Assembly (NCBI GenBank): GCA_014905825.1
Contig: JACGCN010000013.1
Span: 248,001 to 312,000, forward strand
Reading direction: 5' to 3'
DNA length: 64,000 nt
From: Lyophyllum atratum
Taxonomy: Eukaryota; Basidiomycota; Agaricomycetes; Agaricales; Lyophyllaceae
Below are positions 53,981 through 64,000 of the stretch, piece after piece. The notes under the pieces were generated by a model that saw only the letters and a list, made by a program, of their open reading frames with translations, did no database searches and was not told where the DNA came from. Made by a program: the position numbers and the translations under genes. Positions within the stretch are counted from its first letter, which is position 1; each line of letters begins with the position of its first letter.

Positions 53981-55547
53981 ATGCACGACTGCCTTCTGGT
54001 ACAGGATATCTTCTCTCTTGTATGCATTCAGCTAGCCTTGAGCACTGGCTATCCGAAACGAGACCTTGCTGCTCTGGCACAGACATGCCGAGCGCTGTCA
54101 GAAACCGCACTTGAACAATTGTGGTACGACATGGACGACTTGAGGATTCTCATCAGGTGCATGCCCGAAGATCTGTGGAGAAACCAGGGCAGCCCTACCG
54201 TGGATAAAGGCGCACCAATTGTTCGTACTTCTCCAGAAATGAGGAAGCATGCTGATCGTTTCAATCCAGGTATTTCAGAGGCCAATTGTTCCTACTGACT
54301 GGCCGCGATTCCAAGTAAACGCGCAAAGGATACGGGTTTTCACAGCTAGAACGTCGAACGGTGGACTTGATTTGGATATCCCTTACTACCAAATGCTCGC
54401 AGTGGCCTCGTGCAATCGCCCCCTCCTACCCAACCTCAAGAACTTGCGTTGGCTTGGAGAGTACGAATATGCGTTCCCCTTCCTGCACCTCCTCCTCAAC
54501 CCAAACCTCGAAAAGTTTGAGTTCTTCGGAGGCGAATCACCCTTCGCAGAATTAGCATTGACCGCGATGGCCACACTGCCTACCACATGCCCAGACATCA
54601 CGGACTTCGCCATAGAAAGTAGATCCCTCACGAAAGTTACGACCGGGCTCGCCATTCTATATGCGATGATTTGTGGGTTTGACAAGCTCCAAAGGGCATC
54701 GCTGAGTAATATAAACGTGGACATTTATCGACATCTCGCTGCGATGCCTAGTCTAAAATCGCTGAAATTGAAGCCTGATCTCCAATCGCCGATACCACCA
54801 CTAGAAACGACGGATTCGCCCCCTTTCCCTGCGCTCGAATCATTCGACATAACCTCTACCGTTTCGAACTGCAAACACGCAGTAAGCAAAATAACATCTG
54901 GTGGAAAATTGACCACTCTTGTGATTTGCTTCGGGGATTTCGGGGAGAACGGCGCGCGGGATGATTGGGGATTCTTAACGAGGGAAATTCGAACGACGTG
55001 GAAACATTGTCGCTTGACCTCGATACGGATAGGAGCAATAGGCGCTCGCGACCTCGCCTATACCAACGACCTGCCGCTTAAGCTGGAAGACATGGAACCC
55101 CTACTCTTCTTCCCTAGCCTTACGGAGCTAGAGTTAGCGCCCGTCAGTGGCTTCGACCTTGATGACGCTTCTTTCAAGCGGATGGCACAGGCTTGGCCTT
55201 CCCTTACATCTTTCTCGTTAGGAGAGTCTTCGGGCCAGCACCGCCCTCGAGCAACGCTTTCATGCCTGAAAGCATTCGCGCAGTACTGCCCAAATCTTCA
55301 GTCGCTCACCCTCGCCGTTGACGCATGTATACCCTGTCGCACTGGGCCACAAAAGGTCTTCAGCAAGTCCCTTCGGTACCTCGAGGTTGGGAGATCTCCT
55401 GTCGAAGATGTGGTGATGGCAGCCACATACCTGTCGGATGTGTTTCCTAGGGTGACCATAAGGACGGGTTACGAAAAGGCATGGGAAGAAGTCGACAAGT
55501 TTCACAAGGCTTTCGTATATGTTCGCGATCAGGAAGCTGCTCGTTGA
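53981..55547 (+). CDS. F-box / leucine-rich-repeat protein
   Basis: Probable substrate adaptor of an SCF ubiquitin ligase. Two exons, 53981-54220 and 54270-55547, give 505 residues. The intron GTTCGT...CTGAT...CAG joins DKGAPI to VFQRPIVPTDWPRF. The N-terminal F-box-like stretch is LLVQDIFSLVCIQLALSTGY with RDLAALAQTCRALSETALEQ. The rest shows LRR-like alternation of aliphatic residues: LLPNLKNLRWLG, PFLHLLLNPNLEKFEF, AMPSLKSLKL, FFPSLTELELAP, AWPSLTSFSLG and CPNLQSLTLA. F-box proteins of this layout are very numerous in agaricomycetes. The target is unknown. It begins 83 bases after the right inverted repeat arm. Confidence 0.85.
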
Positions 55548-56500
55548 CGCACTTGACAGAGACGCCTTCGAATCTGCGATCCCATTGAATGCCAACCATC
55601 TCTCCTTCCCAATTTGTTTTGTCGAAAATATGTCATCAAGAGCTGATTGTACGTTTAGTATGTTACTGTCTGTGCGTGTACTAGAATCAGCTCCGCTCGA
55701 GTTCCTACACTCGCCCTTATCTTGGACCCCCGTTGCGAATTACTTCTGAAAGGGCAGCGGTGGAATGACTCGTCGGGTTTCATTCAGAATTCGTTACTCC
55801 CTCTCCCTCATCTGCACCTTTCTTTAGTACGACATTTCCTGAGTAAACGAGGCTTGGATACCTCAAGGATTATACCTTCTCTTCTTGGAGGGTCCTAAAC
55901 ACATGGTCAGCGATAGTAATTCACAAGATTTTAAGGATCCACTGGAAGTAGTTCTGACCAAACTCAACTCTCCAAAGAGATGGGGGGGGGGGGGGGGGGG
56001 AACCGGGCCACTATGACGTAAGTTTTCAGTGATGCGGATGGGTTGATAGTTGGCTGCTTTTCCTTGCCCTAGCTGCTTTATTTTTCCGATCTCATGATGG
56101 TGGCTTTATTTGGAGACGACGTACGTCGCAGTGACAGTGGGACAGCTAGACGCCGATTGCGAATCCACTGCAAACAGACGCAGTTGTTGATCTTCATGCT
56201 AGACAAGGTAGACAGGCTTTCTGACGGGGAGGATAAGCTGTGCGGAGAACAACGGACAAAGGCCAAGAAGATGAGGAAGGAGGCACGAGCGACCGCTTTT
56301 GCGATAGGATAGGGACGTCCCGTTCACCAAAGTGATAGATGCGAGAGTCCCGCTGTTGAAGTAAACCTCATCCAAGTCCACATTTACCCCAAGCGCGACC
56401 TCCGTTCATCTCTGCTTGTTCAATGCTCGCTTATCCTAGTGATGACGATTGCAGAGAAAGAACAACTGCCGCTTTGTAGTTTTCGACTACCGTTATGAGA
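55548..56500. other. Intergenic with homopolymer
   Basis: Convergent spacer between the F-box gene and the permease. No gene. Holds the G19 run described separately. Confidence 0.5.
55982..56000. repeat. Poly-G tract (19 G)
   Basis: An uninterrupted run of 19 G on the plus strand. Its length in the assembly may be inexact. Confidence 0.85.
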
Positions 56501-59246
56501 TCATTCAATATTTTGGGACGCTACTGTATGGTCTTTCTCCGGTGTTCCACGTTGCATACTGTCAACCCCCATTTCTTCAGCTTCAAAGGATCAGAGACGA
56601 AGGTGTAAGGCGCGGACGACCCGGAGAGGACTGTCATTTGACCTACCTGAGATCTGCTGGATTGGTCCACTGAACCACTTCCTAGCGCTGACTAGCCAGA
56701 AGCCGACACTATACGTGATCACAATTCCGACTGCCACAATGGAATAATTGAATGTTTGGGAGTCGACAGGCTGGAGGCGGCGAAAAATGTTAGGCGCGTT
56801 CGGGTCAAGTCAGGCAGGGGATAGATGGCTTACATTGACTTGAGGAAGGACGAAGGCGATGGATATAAAAGCGATCCATGTGACAGCTGCGATAGAGACC
56901 GGGAAGGAAAATGCACCAAGGTGGAAGGGTCCACGAACAAATTTCTTGTGATAGATCACACGCAGTGCGATGGGAATGCCTGCAATTAGCCGATGAGCGT
57001 TAGCCGTGACGTGGAGTGGAGAGATCTACCGTAAGAAATGTATAAGCCTATCGTGGCAATCGATGTGGCCGCTGCAAAAGCAACCGAACTCCCCAGACTT
57101 GGTAGACCAAGAATAAAGCTGAGGGTGCAAGCAAGCCATACTGTACGATGGGCTGCGTGAATAGATACTCAAATGAAAGACAGAAATCCATAGCACCTGT
57201 TCTGATTGGCGACTTCCATTTGGGATTGACCTTGTTGAAGAATTTATGCCCTGGTATCCCTCCGTCGCGCGCAAACGCGTACATCATCCGAGAGTTTGAT
57301 GTAATGGAAAAAGTCCTTCATTTAAGTAGCGCATTCAAAATAAATTGGAAGGCGTCGAGAATTTGAGTGGATCTTACCCGCAAAAGTACATAGCGCCAAT
57401 CACGATAACCTGTTATATGTCCTCGATTAAATATCTGCCCAGAATGTAGAAAACGTAATTCGAGGGACTGACCATGAGTACGATCGCCCCGTTCTCTCCG
57501 ACGGTGTCAAGAAAGATTTGGGTAACTGGCTGCCCAGTTTCTGAGTGCAACGTAGCATCTAGATCCTGTATGGAAAAGAGGAGCCCAAGGAGGAGGAACC
57601 AGCCTAGGACAGCGGAGACGCCAATTGCCATGATGATTCCGATACTCCCAGCCATGGCAGCATTCTGTGTTTCCTCCGTCATCTAGGAATTAGCGTTTCA
57701 GATGCCTAGATAGATAACCTCGAATAAATCAAGATGCTCACATGTGCGCTGGCGTCGAAACCTTATGACACAGTCGTCTAAGAACAACACGAGTATACCT
57801 TTACCATGTGACTCACCAGTGAGAGTATACTATCGGGGACTCTAGATCAGCAAATGTATACCGAAGGGATTAAACTACCTTACTTGGGCCATCAAAATCT
57901 AAAATAGATCAACAACGACTTAGCCAACTTTTTATAGATGGCGATACGGAGTACATACCCCGATAATGACAACATACGGATTGCTGGCGCGATCACTCCA
58001 CCCCTCTCCAGGAGCGCCAGTTCCGTCGATGAAAGTCTGAAAGACAAATTTTGCGGACTGATGCGTTGGGGCCTTGGTCAGGATGGCGACAACCAAGGAG
58101 AATGTTCCGACAGCATGCCACCACACCGAGATGTTGTTTAGGTGATGTAATAAATGGACCCCGAACGTGTTTGTTAATCCTTGCGTGAATAGCACGGCAG
58201 CGTATATCCCTGTAGCAGCCGAGAGTTCCATTATTTAGTTTGTGAAAGATGAATGAATGTAGAGGAGCCCTCGCCGATAGTTGTGTTTGGCGTCGGCACA
58301 AAATCAGTCTTGAGTGTGCAGGCCGTCGATATAAAGTTGGCGCATGCGAAGCTTCAGCGCCAGACACTTGGTCAAAAGTTCGTTAACCATTGCGGAAGCA
58401 TCACGAACCTAATTCCGGTCGTGACAGCGACCTGACCCAGAAGGTTGAACCACCCTTAGAAGGCTATCAGAGCCACTGATGTTGTGGAGGAGGGAAACAA
58501 GTACCAGTAATCCAGGATGCGAGCGGGGCGTTCTTGCGTTCAGACAACATAGCTGCCCAGAAGTAGGGTCCTCCAGATGTGGGGTGAGCACTGCATAGCG
58601 TCGTTGAATGGACTGCCGATAAGAATACGAGAGTTCTGAATGTACCTGCAAACCTCTAGAAAAATAAAGACGCGTCGGATGTGGATAGTAACGGTGTTTT
58701 ATTGCAACGCTTACCAGCCATCGCCAATCCCACCAACATCGTGAAGAGAGCTGAAGTTGTCAGTGAACGGTCTTTCGCATAGTCATTCGACGCGCCTCAC
58801 CCGCGACAACCCAGCCCCATACCATGACCGCTGGACCGCCAGTATTCTAATTCGCGTCCACTAAGCTGGTTCGTAGTCCGTTGGGGAGACTGACCAGTCC
58901 ATAGAGAAATAGCGATGGTAGGCCAGTGATGACGGAAATGATGGAAAACGAGACCTAAATTGATCAGTTCATGAGGTCGTGTGACTCGAAGATGAGGAAT
59001 TATGTTCACTCCAAAGTTCTTTGAGATAGAGAGTGTTCAGTAGATATAGACATGAACGCGATATCACTACTCACTTGCATGAGACCAAGTTCACGCCTTA
59101 CGATAACGTTGTTCAACCATCACGGGACGCGAACAGGGGAGAAGGACGACGTACTTGAGTTCCTGCTTGTAACCCATGCGAGCAAGCTCAGCCTCATCTT
59201 TCTCCAAGGTGGTCGTCTTCACATTGGTTTCAGCAGAATCCGACAT
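56501..59246 (-). CDS. Amino acid / GABA permease, APC superfamily
   Basis: Plasma or internal membrane transporter of the amino acid-choline transporter family (UGA4/BAT1-like). Start MSDSAETNVKTTTLEKDEAE, then RMGYKQELKRELGLMQ. Membrane segments follow in the usual order, including VSFSIISVITGLPSLFLYGL, TGGPAVMVWGWVV, HPTSGGPYFWAAMLSERKNA, HLLHHLNNISVWWHAVGTFS, FDASAHMTEETQNAAMAGSI, SRMMYAFARDGGIPGHKFFN, LSFILGLPSLGSSVAFAAAT and HLGAFSFPVSIAAVTWIAFI. The end is QQISAEEMGVDSMQRGTPEK...SQNIE. More than ten introns are needed. One internal exon has only 10 bases (58646-58655), required to read MAEVCSAHPT. The substrate could be GABA, choline or another amine. The family is secure, the ligand is not. 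Confidence 0.87.
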
Positions 59247-59786
59247 GGCGGTGGTGAGTGGTGAACCCAGGAGATATCATATGAGCCATGGCTGGAGCCC
59301 AGCTACATACTCCATTCGGACTCAGGCCCCGCACCAGGATGGCTTGATTGGCGCAAGACGGCTGCCACGTGCCTGGGGCGTCCTGAGTCCTTTGAAGGGT
59401 AGGTGGTCCGTGCTGCGAGATAGCGTCATGATAGGCCTCAACTTGCCCCTGGGGGTGATGAGTCCTGAGCTGTCCTGAGGATACGGGTGTTTACAAAAGG
59501 GGACATGCGGGCAGCGTTATCGAAGTGGGGAGATCGCGTGCTGATAGGGATCCACGTGGACGCTGAGATACCTTACCCCCATCAAGGCAGCCTGGCCGAC
59601 CTTATCACGACGTTATCATTGACAATGACATACAAAATGAGATTGACTATATCCTCCATATTCCTAATGTGTCGTTATGTAAAAAGGAGCAGTAGATGTA
59701 TTACGGTCAATTATGAATGCCCACATACCAAGGCGGGCCGAAGCGTATCCTTCATGTCGCAGAATAAACAGAACGAGCCTAAAAGT
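59247..59786. other. Intergenic, no gene seen
   Basis: Promoter region of the permease and 3' flank of the next F-box gene. No supported gene. Confidence 0.45.
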
Positions 59787-61585
59787 CTAGAAGGCGAGGA
59801 CGTGCAATTCCCTAAGTTCCTCGTCAGCATGCCCTTTAGCCTAGCGAGTCAAGTTGAGTAAGTGAAAAGGAAACGACAAAGGCACAAACCTTGAGCCCGA
59901 TGATGCGCTGTGCATCAATCATATACGCGGAGTAGCGTTCGAAAATTACACGCGACATTACAAAGTACGGCAGTCTTGTCGTCACGGTGTTCTTGAAAAA
60001 TTTATCTCCTGGTATGGTGCTGGGCGCGACGCAAATTTGCCGGACGACCCCGTCAGATGAAGATCGAGGGGTATGGAAATGGTGAACATTGAAGTCCAAT
60101 ACTGAGATAGTTTCGACGGAGGGATCCAACCCTGGCGGACACACGACTCTTTGTCCATGTACGTAACTAGATCCAAGAAAACTTTGTCACCTTGTCTGCA
60201 GGATTAATCGATGGACATACCGAAGCCACGTATACGGAGGGAGGCCAGTGATCAGACGAGTCGCATGCGGGCCCCACGAGAGCCAATGTACAATGTAGGG
60301 GACCTTAGAATTCCCTGAATAATGATCTTCTACAAAGGAAAGAAACGTCTGGTTGTGGACAAACAGGTGGAAGTGCTTTCGTGAGGTATCGTGTTCCGCG
60401 CCGTACTGGATCGAAATCACATGGATGCGAGACGTCGAGGACGTCGCGAAGGGCTCGTCAGCCAATGGCGTCTCGAAAGGACCAGTGTGGGTAGTTAGAT
60501 TTCGAACCCTAACATTCTCCGCAAGTCCTGGTAGACAGAGAGTGGTGATATGCCAAGGACAGAACCCTGCTTCTGACTCGAACGCATATATCTGTATGAC
60601 CCCACTCCCCTCTCGAGAAGCTAAAATGTAGGCTCGAGGGCTTATAAGGGAAAAGTCCGCTGTGTATTCAGGGAGATGATGGCCGTCTTGAGATGAATCC
60701 TATCAGCCGAGTTAGACAGCATTTATGCCAGATACCTGGCGCTAACACTTATCAAGATCCCCTCTTTCCAGTTGCATATGAGAAGCCTCTGATACCAGGT
60801 TGTAAGCAGCACTGCAATGATGTCGTCTGCGACTTGGAGCATTATGCATCGCACAAACCTGGCATAAACCTCATGGGGAGGAACGGGGAACTCGATGACA
60901 GGGAAACGAGCTTGAACGTGAGGTTCATGGTTCGTTATCGACCGCATATGTAGTTTAACGTTCTGGTTGCTGTGGTGGGCGAGCATTCTAGGTGATCTTC
61001 ATGATTATCGTAAATTACATGTAGTCTCCGATGGACTCACCCTCCTTCCTCCTCCAGGAATACGATGAGATCCTGTCCAGGATCAATAGCGAAGTCTCTA
61101 GCATTGATTTTGAGGTCGTCGCGAAGAACCTCGTGGCCTTCCGCGTCTACAGAGGGCAACCAGGATACGAAAAAGTCGCGGCCACCGACGCCTTTGGCAA
61201 ACACTCCACCAACAAGTTCATAAGCATGGCACAAGCCTTGTACTGAAACCACACGCGTCGTCTTCCAGTTAAGAGCGTTCCATGCCTTTCGTCGGTCCCT
61301 GAGTCTGGCGAGACGCTCCGCATGTGGCATGCGCAAGGATGCGTTGTCGATCATTCCTTCATGGCCCGACTCAATTTTATACATCAGTTCCGACGATTCC
61401 TCAATTGTCGTCTTCAAGCGCCAGCAAACCTAGTGAACGTTCTTGGTCAACGGCTGAGCTATGTTAGATTTATTGAAGTATGAGCGCACCATCGAGCACT
61501 GTAAGAGCGATGTATGGTCGATGTTACTCAAGATTTCTTCTAAGATTTCCCTGGGTAAACTTGCGAGAGTTCGCGGGCTGGCCAT
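59787..61585 (-). CDS. F-box protein (agaricomycete beta-propeller-like type)
   Basis: Probable SCF adaptor. Six exons join in frame: 61490-61585, 61041-61429, 60747-60987, 60221-60699, 59890-60166 and 59787-59840, giving 511 residues. The F-box is formed across the first intron: LASLPREILEEILSNIDHTS, LLQCSM, VCWRLKTTIEESSELMYKIE. The body contains ARLRDRRKAWNALNW, ARDFAIDPGQDLIVFLE, LQVADDIIAVLLTTWYQRLL followed by ICNWKEG, ISPRAYILASREGSGVIQIY, HWLSWGPHATRL, WLRYVHGQRVVCP and ISVLDFN. The repeated ordered strands are typical of the large F-box family of mushrooms. Ends LRELHVLAF. The target is unknown. Confidence 0.85.
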
Positions 61586-61724
61586 AGTAGATGTTGAGAG
61601 TCGGATTCAAGACTGTTTTAGTCAGGCGGTGACTGCGATTGGACTTGAGGCTTTTCTGCTGATAGTGATAGTGATAGTGATATTACCCACGGGCGGTCCC
61701 GATATGGAACATGTGGGGGGTCCG

Positions 61725-62693
61725 TGCTACGTACATGCATCAAGTGTACGCTACGGGCGTTAGCCAATCATTGCCGCTATGATATACGGGATCGCACGGG
61801 TTAATGTAGCTACGCGCAAGTTTACGAAACGGATGCAGATGTGTCATGAACAAGAAGGAAGGCGACGAGCGTCACAGTCATGCAGCCACAGAATGCATAT
61901 GTGTCATGAACAAGAAGGAAAGCGGCGATCGTTACAGTCAATGTTGTGGAATCAAGTGATGCGGCTGTTGCGAGAGGCCCGGGGGAGCACGGTGACATAG
62001 GCGGTTGAATTGGATAGGAATGCCGTATGGTTAGGGTGATGCTCTGTTTTGCACAGGGGAACGTCATGGAATCAGTGACGTAGCCGTCGGGAAAGGCCCG
62101 GAGACGCACAGTGACGTAGGCGGTTGAATTGAATTGAATAGGCATGCCGTATGGTTAGGGTGAGACGTGTCTACGTACACAGGGCAGAGGTTGGACGCAG
62201 TGCCCTGCCACTGGGGGTGAAGGATAATACGTGTGGGTTGACTATGGTGTGTGTACGGAATGGGCTATGCACGAGAGGACATGAACACGTCGGACATGAG
62301 AGAACACAAACACATCAGACACGAGGGAACCCAGACTCGTCGGACACGAGAGAACACGAACACGTCGGAAGGCAGTCCAGGAATCGGGGCGGGTTTACAG
62401 AGCGAGCAACGGTGTGAGCAACCGCCTCAATACACGCCGGCACCCGACGTCTCCGGTATGTGGAGAGCAGGTAACAAGGCGGATGAGGTTCGTGCGCCGT
62501 GGTGCAAAGCACTGTTTCATACGCACACGACCTTTCATGCTCCTACGGTTTGGAGGGATCTAACGTGGGACGGCCATTACAGACATAACCCCCAATCAGT
62601 AACTCGTAACGCAGATCGTCGTCCGCAGTGTGCGAGGCAGGGAATGCGTTAAGACGGATTTTATCTGGTTTTTGAGTTTTTGATGATGGTGGT
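61725..62693 (+). mobile_element. Deleted copy of the tyrosine-recombinase element
   Basis: 969 bases made of the two arms of the element at 32637-35886, in inverse orientation and joined directly to each other near 62158-62200. The recombinase gene, 46-base repeats and hairpin are absent. The join lies a few codons after the shared start ATGGTTAGGGTGAGAC. The left part carries two tandem copies each of a ~65-base unit (61.83-61.94 kb, ATGTGTCATGAACAAGAAGG) and a ~120-base unit (61.95-62.16 kb) that are single in the long copy. Confidence 0.75.
62269..62367 (+). repeat. 24-25-bp minisatellite, four units
   Basis: Four imperfect units of GACACGAGAGAACACGAACA plus CGTCG. The long element copy has two. 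Confidence 0.72.
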
Positions 62694-63010
62694 TCTATAT
62701 AGAGTATTTTTAGGTCATGTGAGGGTACAATTGATGCACATGATAAGCACACGCGATGCGCGTCTCTCAAAAGTCAAGAAATCTTTAAAAGTGGTTTGAT
62801 TTACAATCACAATAGAAATATGAAGACGCAGAATAAAGTCTAAAGCAAGCGTGGTTCATAGACACCGACGGTATGCACTCGGGCCCGTCCTTCACTGGCA
62901 CTGTTGGAGAGCATCGATGGATAACGGAAAGAAGGGACGAGAGCTCCAAATGTATTCCACAATTTTACACACCCCCTCAGCTCCTCATCAATTGCGTCCC
63001 AATTCCAATC
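62694..63010. other. Intergenic, no gene seen
   Basis: Spacer between the deleted element and the 3' end of the last gene. No supported gene. Confidence 0.4.
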
Positions 63011-64000
63011 CTAATCCCAAACACCTCCACCCTCCACCCCAAGCTGCGAAGTGACCCCCATCTCCGCACGCAATCCCGCCTCACGCTCCAACATGCGCTT
63101 GACACGGATATACACCGGCGCCTCAGTTGGAGGCGGCGAGAGAGGTAGAGGCGGGGCGATGACCGGGACAGGCCCGAGTCCGAGTCAGAGCCCAGATTTT
63201 GTACGACTCAACGTCGCCTGAACATTGGCATGGTGTCCCTGATCGCCCGTGACGGGGACAGTTGGGATGTCGTTCTGCAAAACAAAGCGAACATCAGCTA
63301 GAGCATCAGGGGAGGGGGGTGGGTATATGCGTGCATATTTACCTCTCTCTCGCCCTCGCTCTCGTCAGTATCATGAATACGGGCATGGTCGAAGGTGTTC
63401 CTGGTTTCGTGGGTGTTCAGAGGCATGAGGCGATGTGGACTCAAGTCGGGCGTGTTCAAGCCTGCGGGGGTGTCGTTTATGGTATCTAGAATACGCGTAT
63501 TATTGTCGCCATTCTAGCAGGAGAACAGCGAGCACTTACCGTAGTTCATTCTCGCGACATGGACATCATGTGGGCCGTCCCTGTTATCGTAAGACATACC
63601 TCCGTCGCCATTCCCGTCGTCACCTTTCGGCTGACCTTTAAGCTCATTGGACTGACGCTCCTGCATTACAACCACCAACAGGTCATGTAGACGACGCGTA
63701 AACTCGTCCTCCGCCCCGGCAGAGCCGGTCTGCATATCGGTACTCGTGCTAGCGGTAGTGGCACACAGTGGCACACCCATCTGAGCCGTCGGACCATGTT
63801 GAACCATTGGATGGTGAACTGCTTGACAGCATGAAGTCAGGAGGGCTGCTGGACAACGGCGACGGGCTGGAGCTCGCCATTGGAGGCGACTGTATGCGCG
63901 TTTGGGTCGAAGGATGTGATCGTGACCGTGGTGAGTTGAGAGAAGGGCTCGACAACTCGAACAATGAAGTGTTCCTCAAGTCCGGTGACTATGTTGAGCG
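63011..64000 (-). CDS. Unrecognised protein, 3' part; in-frame UGA near the end
   Basis: Minus-strand coding exons can be followed from about 63.8 kb. GPTAQMGVPLCATTASTSTD and EDEFTRRLHDLLVVVMQERQ continue to VARMNYG. A GTAAGT intron leads to DTINDTPAGLNTPDLSPHRL and DTDESEGERE, then an intron leads to NDIPTVPVTGDQGHHANVQA. Next comes a UGA at 63185-63187. The same frame continues for 57 good-looking codons (VIAPPLPLSPPPTEAPVYIR, KRMLEREAGLRAEMGV) to TAG at 63011-63013. Upstream, two overlapping frames (one Ser-rich, one reading GLEEHFIVRVVEPFSQLT) run to the window edge, so the 5' structure is unresolved. Family unknown. Confidence 0.45.

Noticed and set aside
59836..60176. Apparent second, broken permease (IPGDKFFKN resembles IPGHKFFNK of the permease)
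   Set aside because: The surrounding exons join into a complete F-box protein of 511 residues. The likeness is a chance short match.
61650..61690. Short TGATAG tandem near the deleted element, considered as CRISPR-like or telomeric
   Set aside because: Only three or four 6-base units, with no spacer structure and not a telomere motif.

Overview
The window looks like nuclear DNA of an agaricomycete (mushroom-type basidiomycete). Genes are split by many introns of about 45-65 bases with GT...AG ends, including two 10-base exons. The gene families also fit: ricin-B-type lectins in a cluster, divergent F-box proteins, GT15 mannosyltransferase, METTL7-like methyltransferase and single-domain tyrosine recombinases. 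All gene models were assembled by eye from splice sites and reading frame and have not been checked by alignment.

Layout. 1-4.9 kb: two tandem aldo-keto reductases (the first only as its last exon), an extended short-chain dehydrogenase with a relic copy of its promoter and first exon, and an intron-containing tRNA-Asp. 5.3-8.2 kb: xylulokinase-type FGGY kinase (minus). 9.3-12.9 kb: three ricin-B-like beta-trefoil lectins. 13.7-25.1 kb: ordinary housekeeping genes, namely magnesium-dependent phosphatase MDP-1, a GT15 mannosyltransferase, an atypical SDR and MON2 (Golgi/endosome traffic).

25.6-38.3 kb is the accessory core. Three copies of a segmental duplication each carry a small gene for a secreted glycine/asparagine/tryptophan-rich repeat protein with nearly the same promoter. 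Copies A and B are adjacent. Copy C is separated from them by about 6 kb of mobile DNA: an element with 101-bp inverted repeats, and a 3.25-kb element encoding a tyrosine recombinase with a full catalytic set. A 0.97-kb deleted copy of the recombinase element lies inverted at 61.7-62.7 kb.

38.8-49.1 kb: METTL7-like methyltransferase, a disordered protein with a 1-nt frame break in a T7 run, a small secreted cysteine protein, a GNAT acetyltransferase and a disordered coiled-coil protein. 50.1-53.9 kb: an inverted pair of ~220-bp repeats enclosing a small gene and a decayed mitochondrial carrier. 54.0-61.6 kb: two F-box proteins flanking an APC-family amino acid/GABA permease. 62.9-64.0 kb: the 3' part of an unrecognised minus-strand gene with an in-frame UGA.

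No metabolic operon-like logic ties the genes together. The most unusual content is the glycine-rich protein family with its shared promoter, and the two-copy tyrosine-recombinase element beside it.
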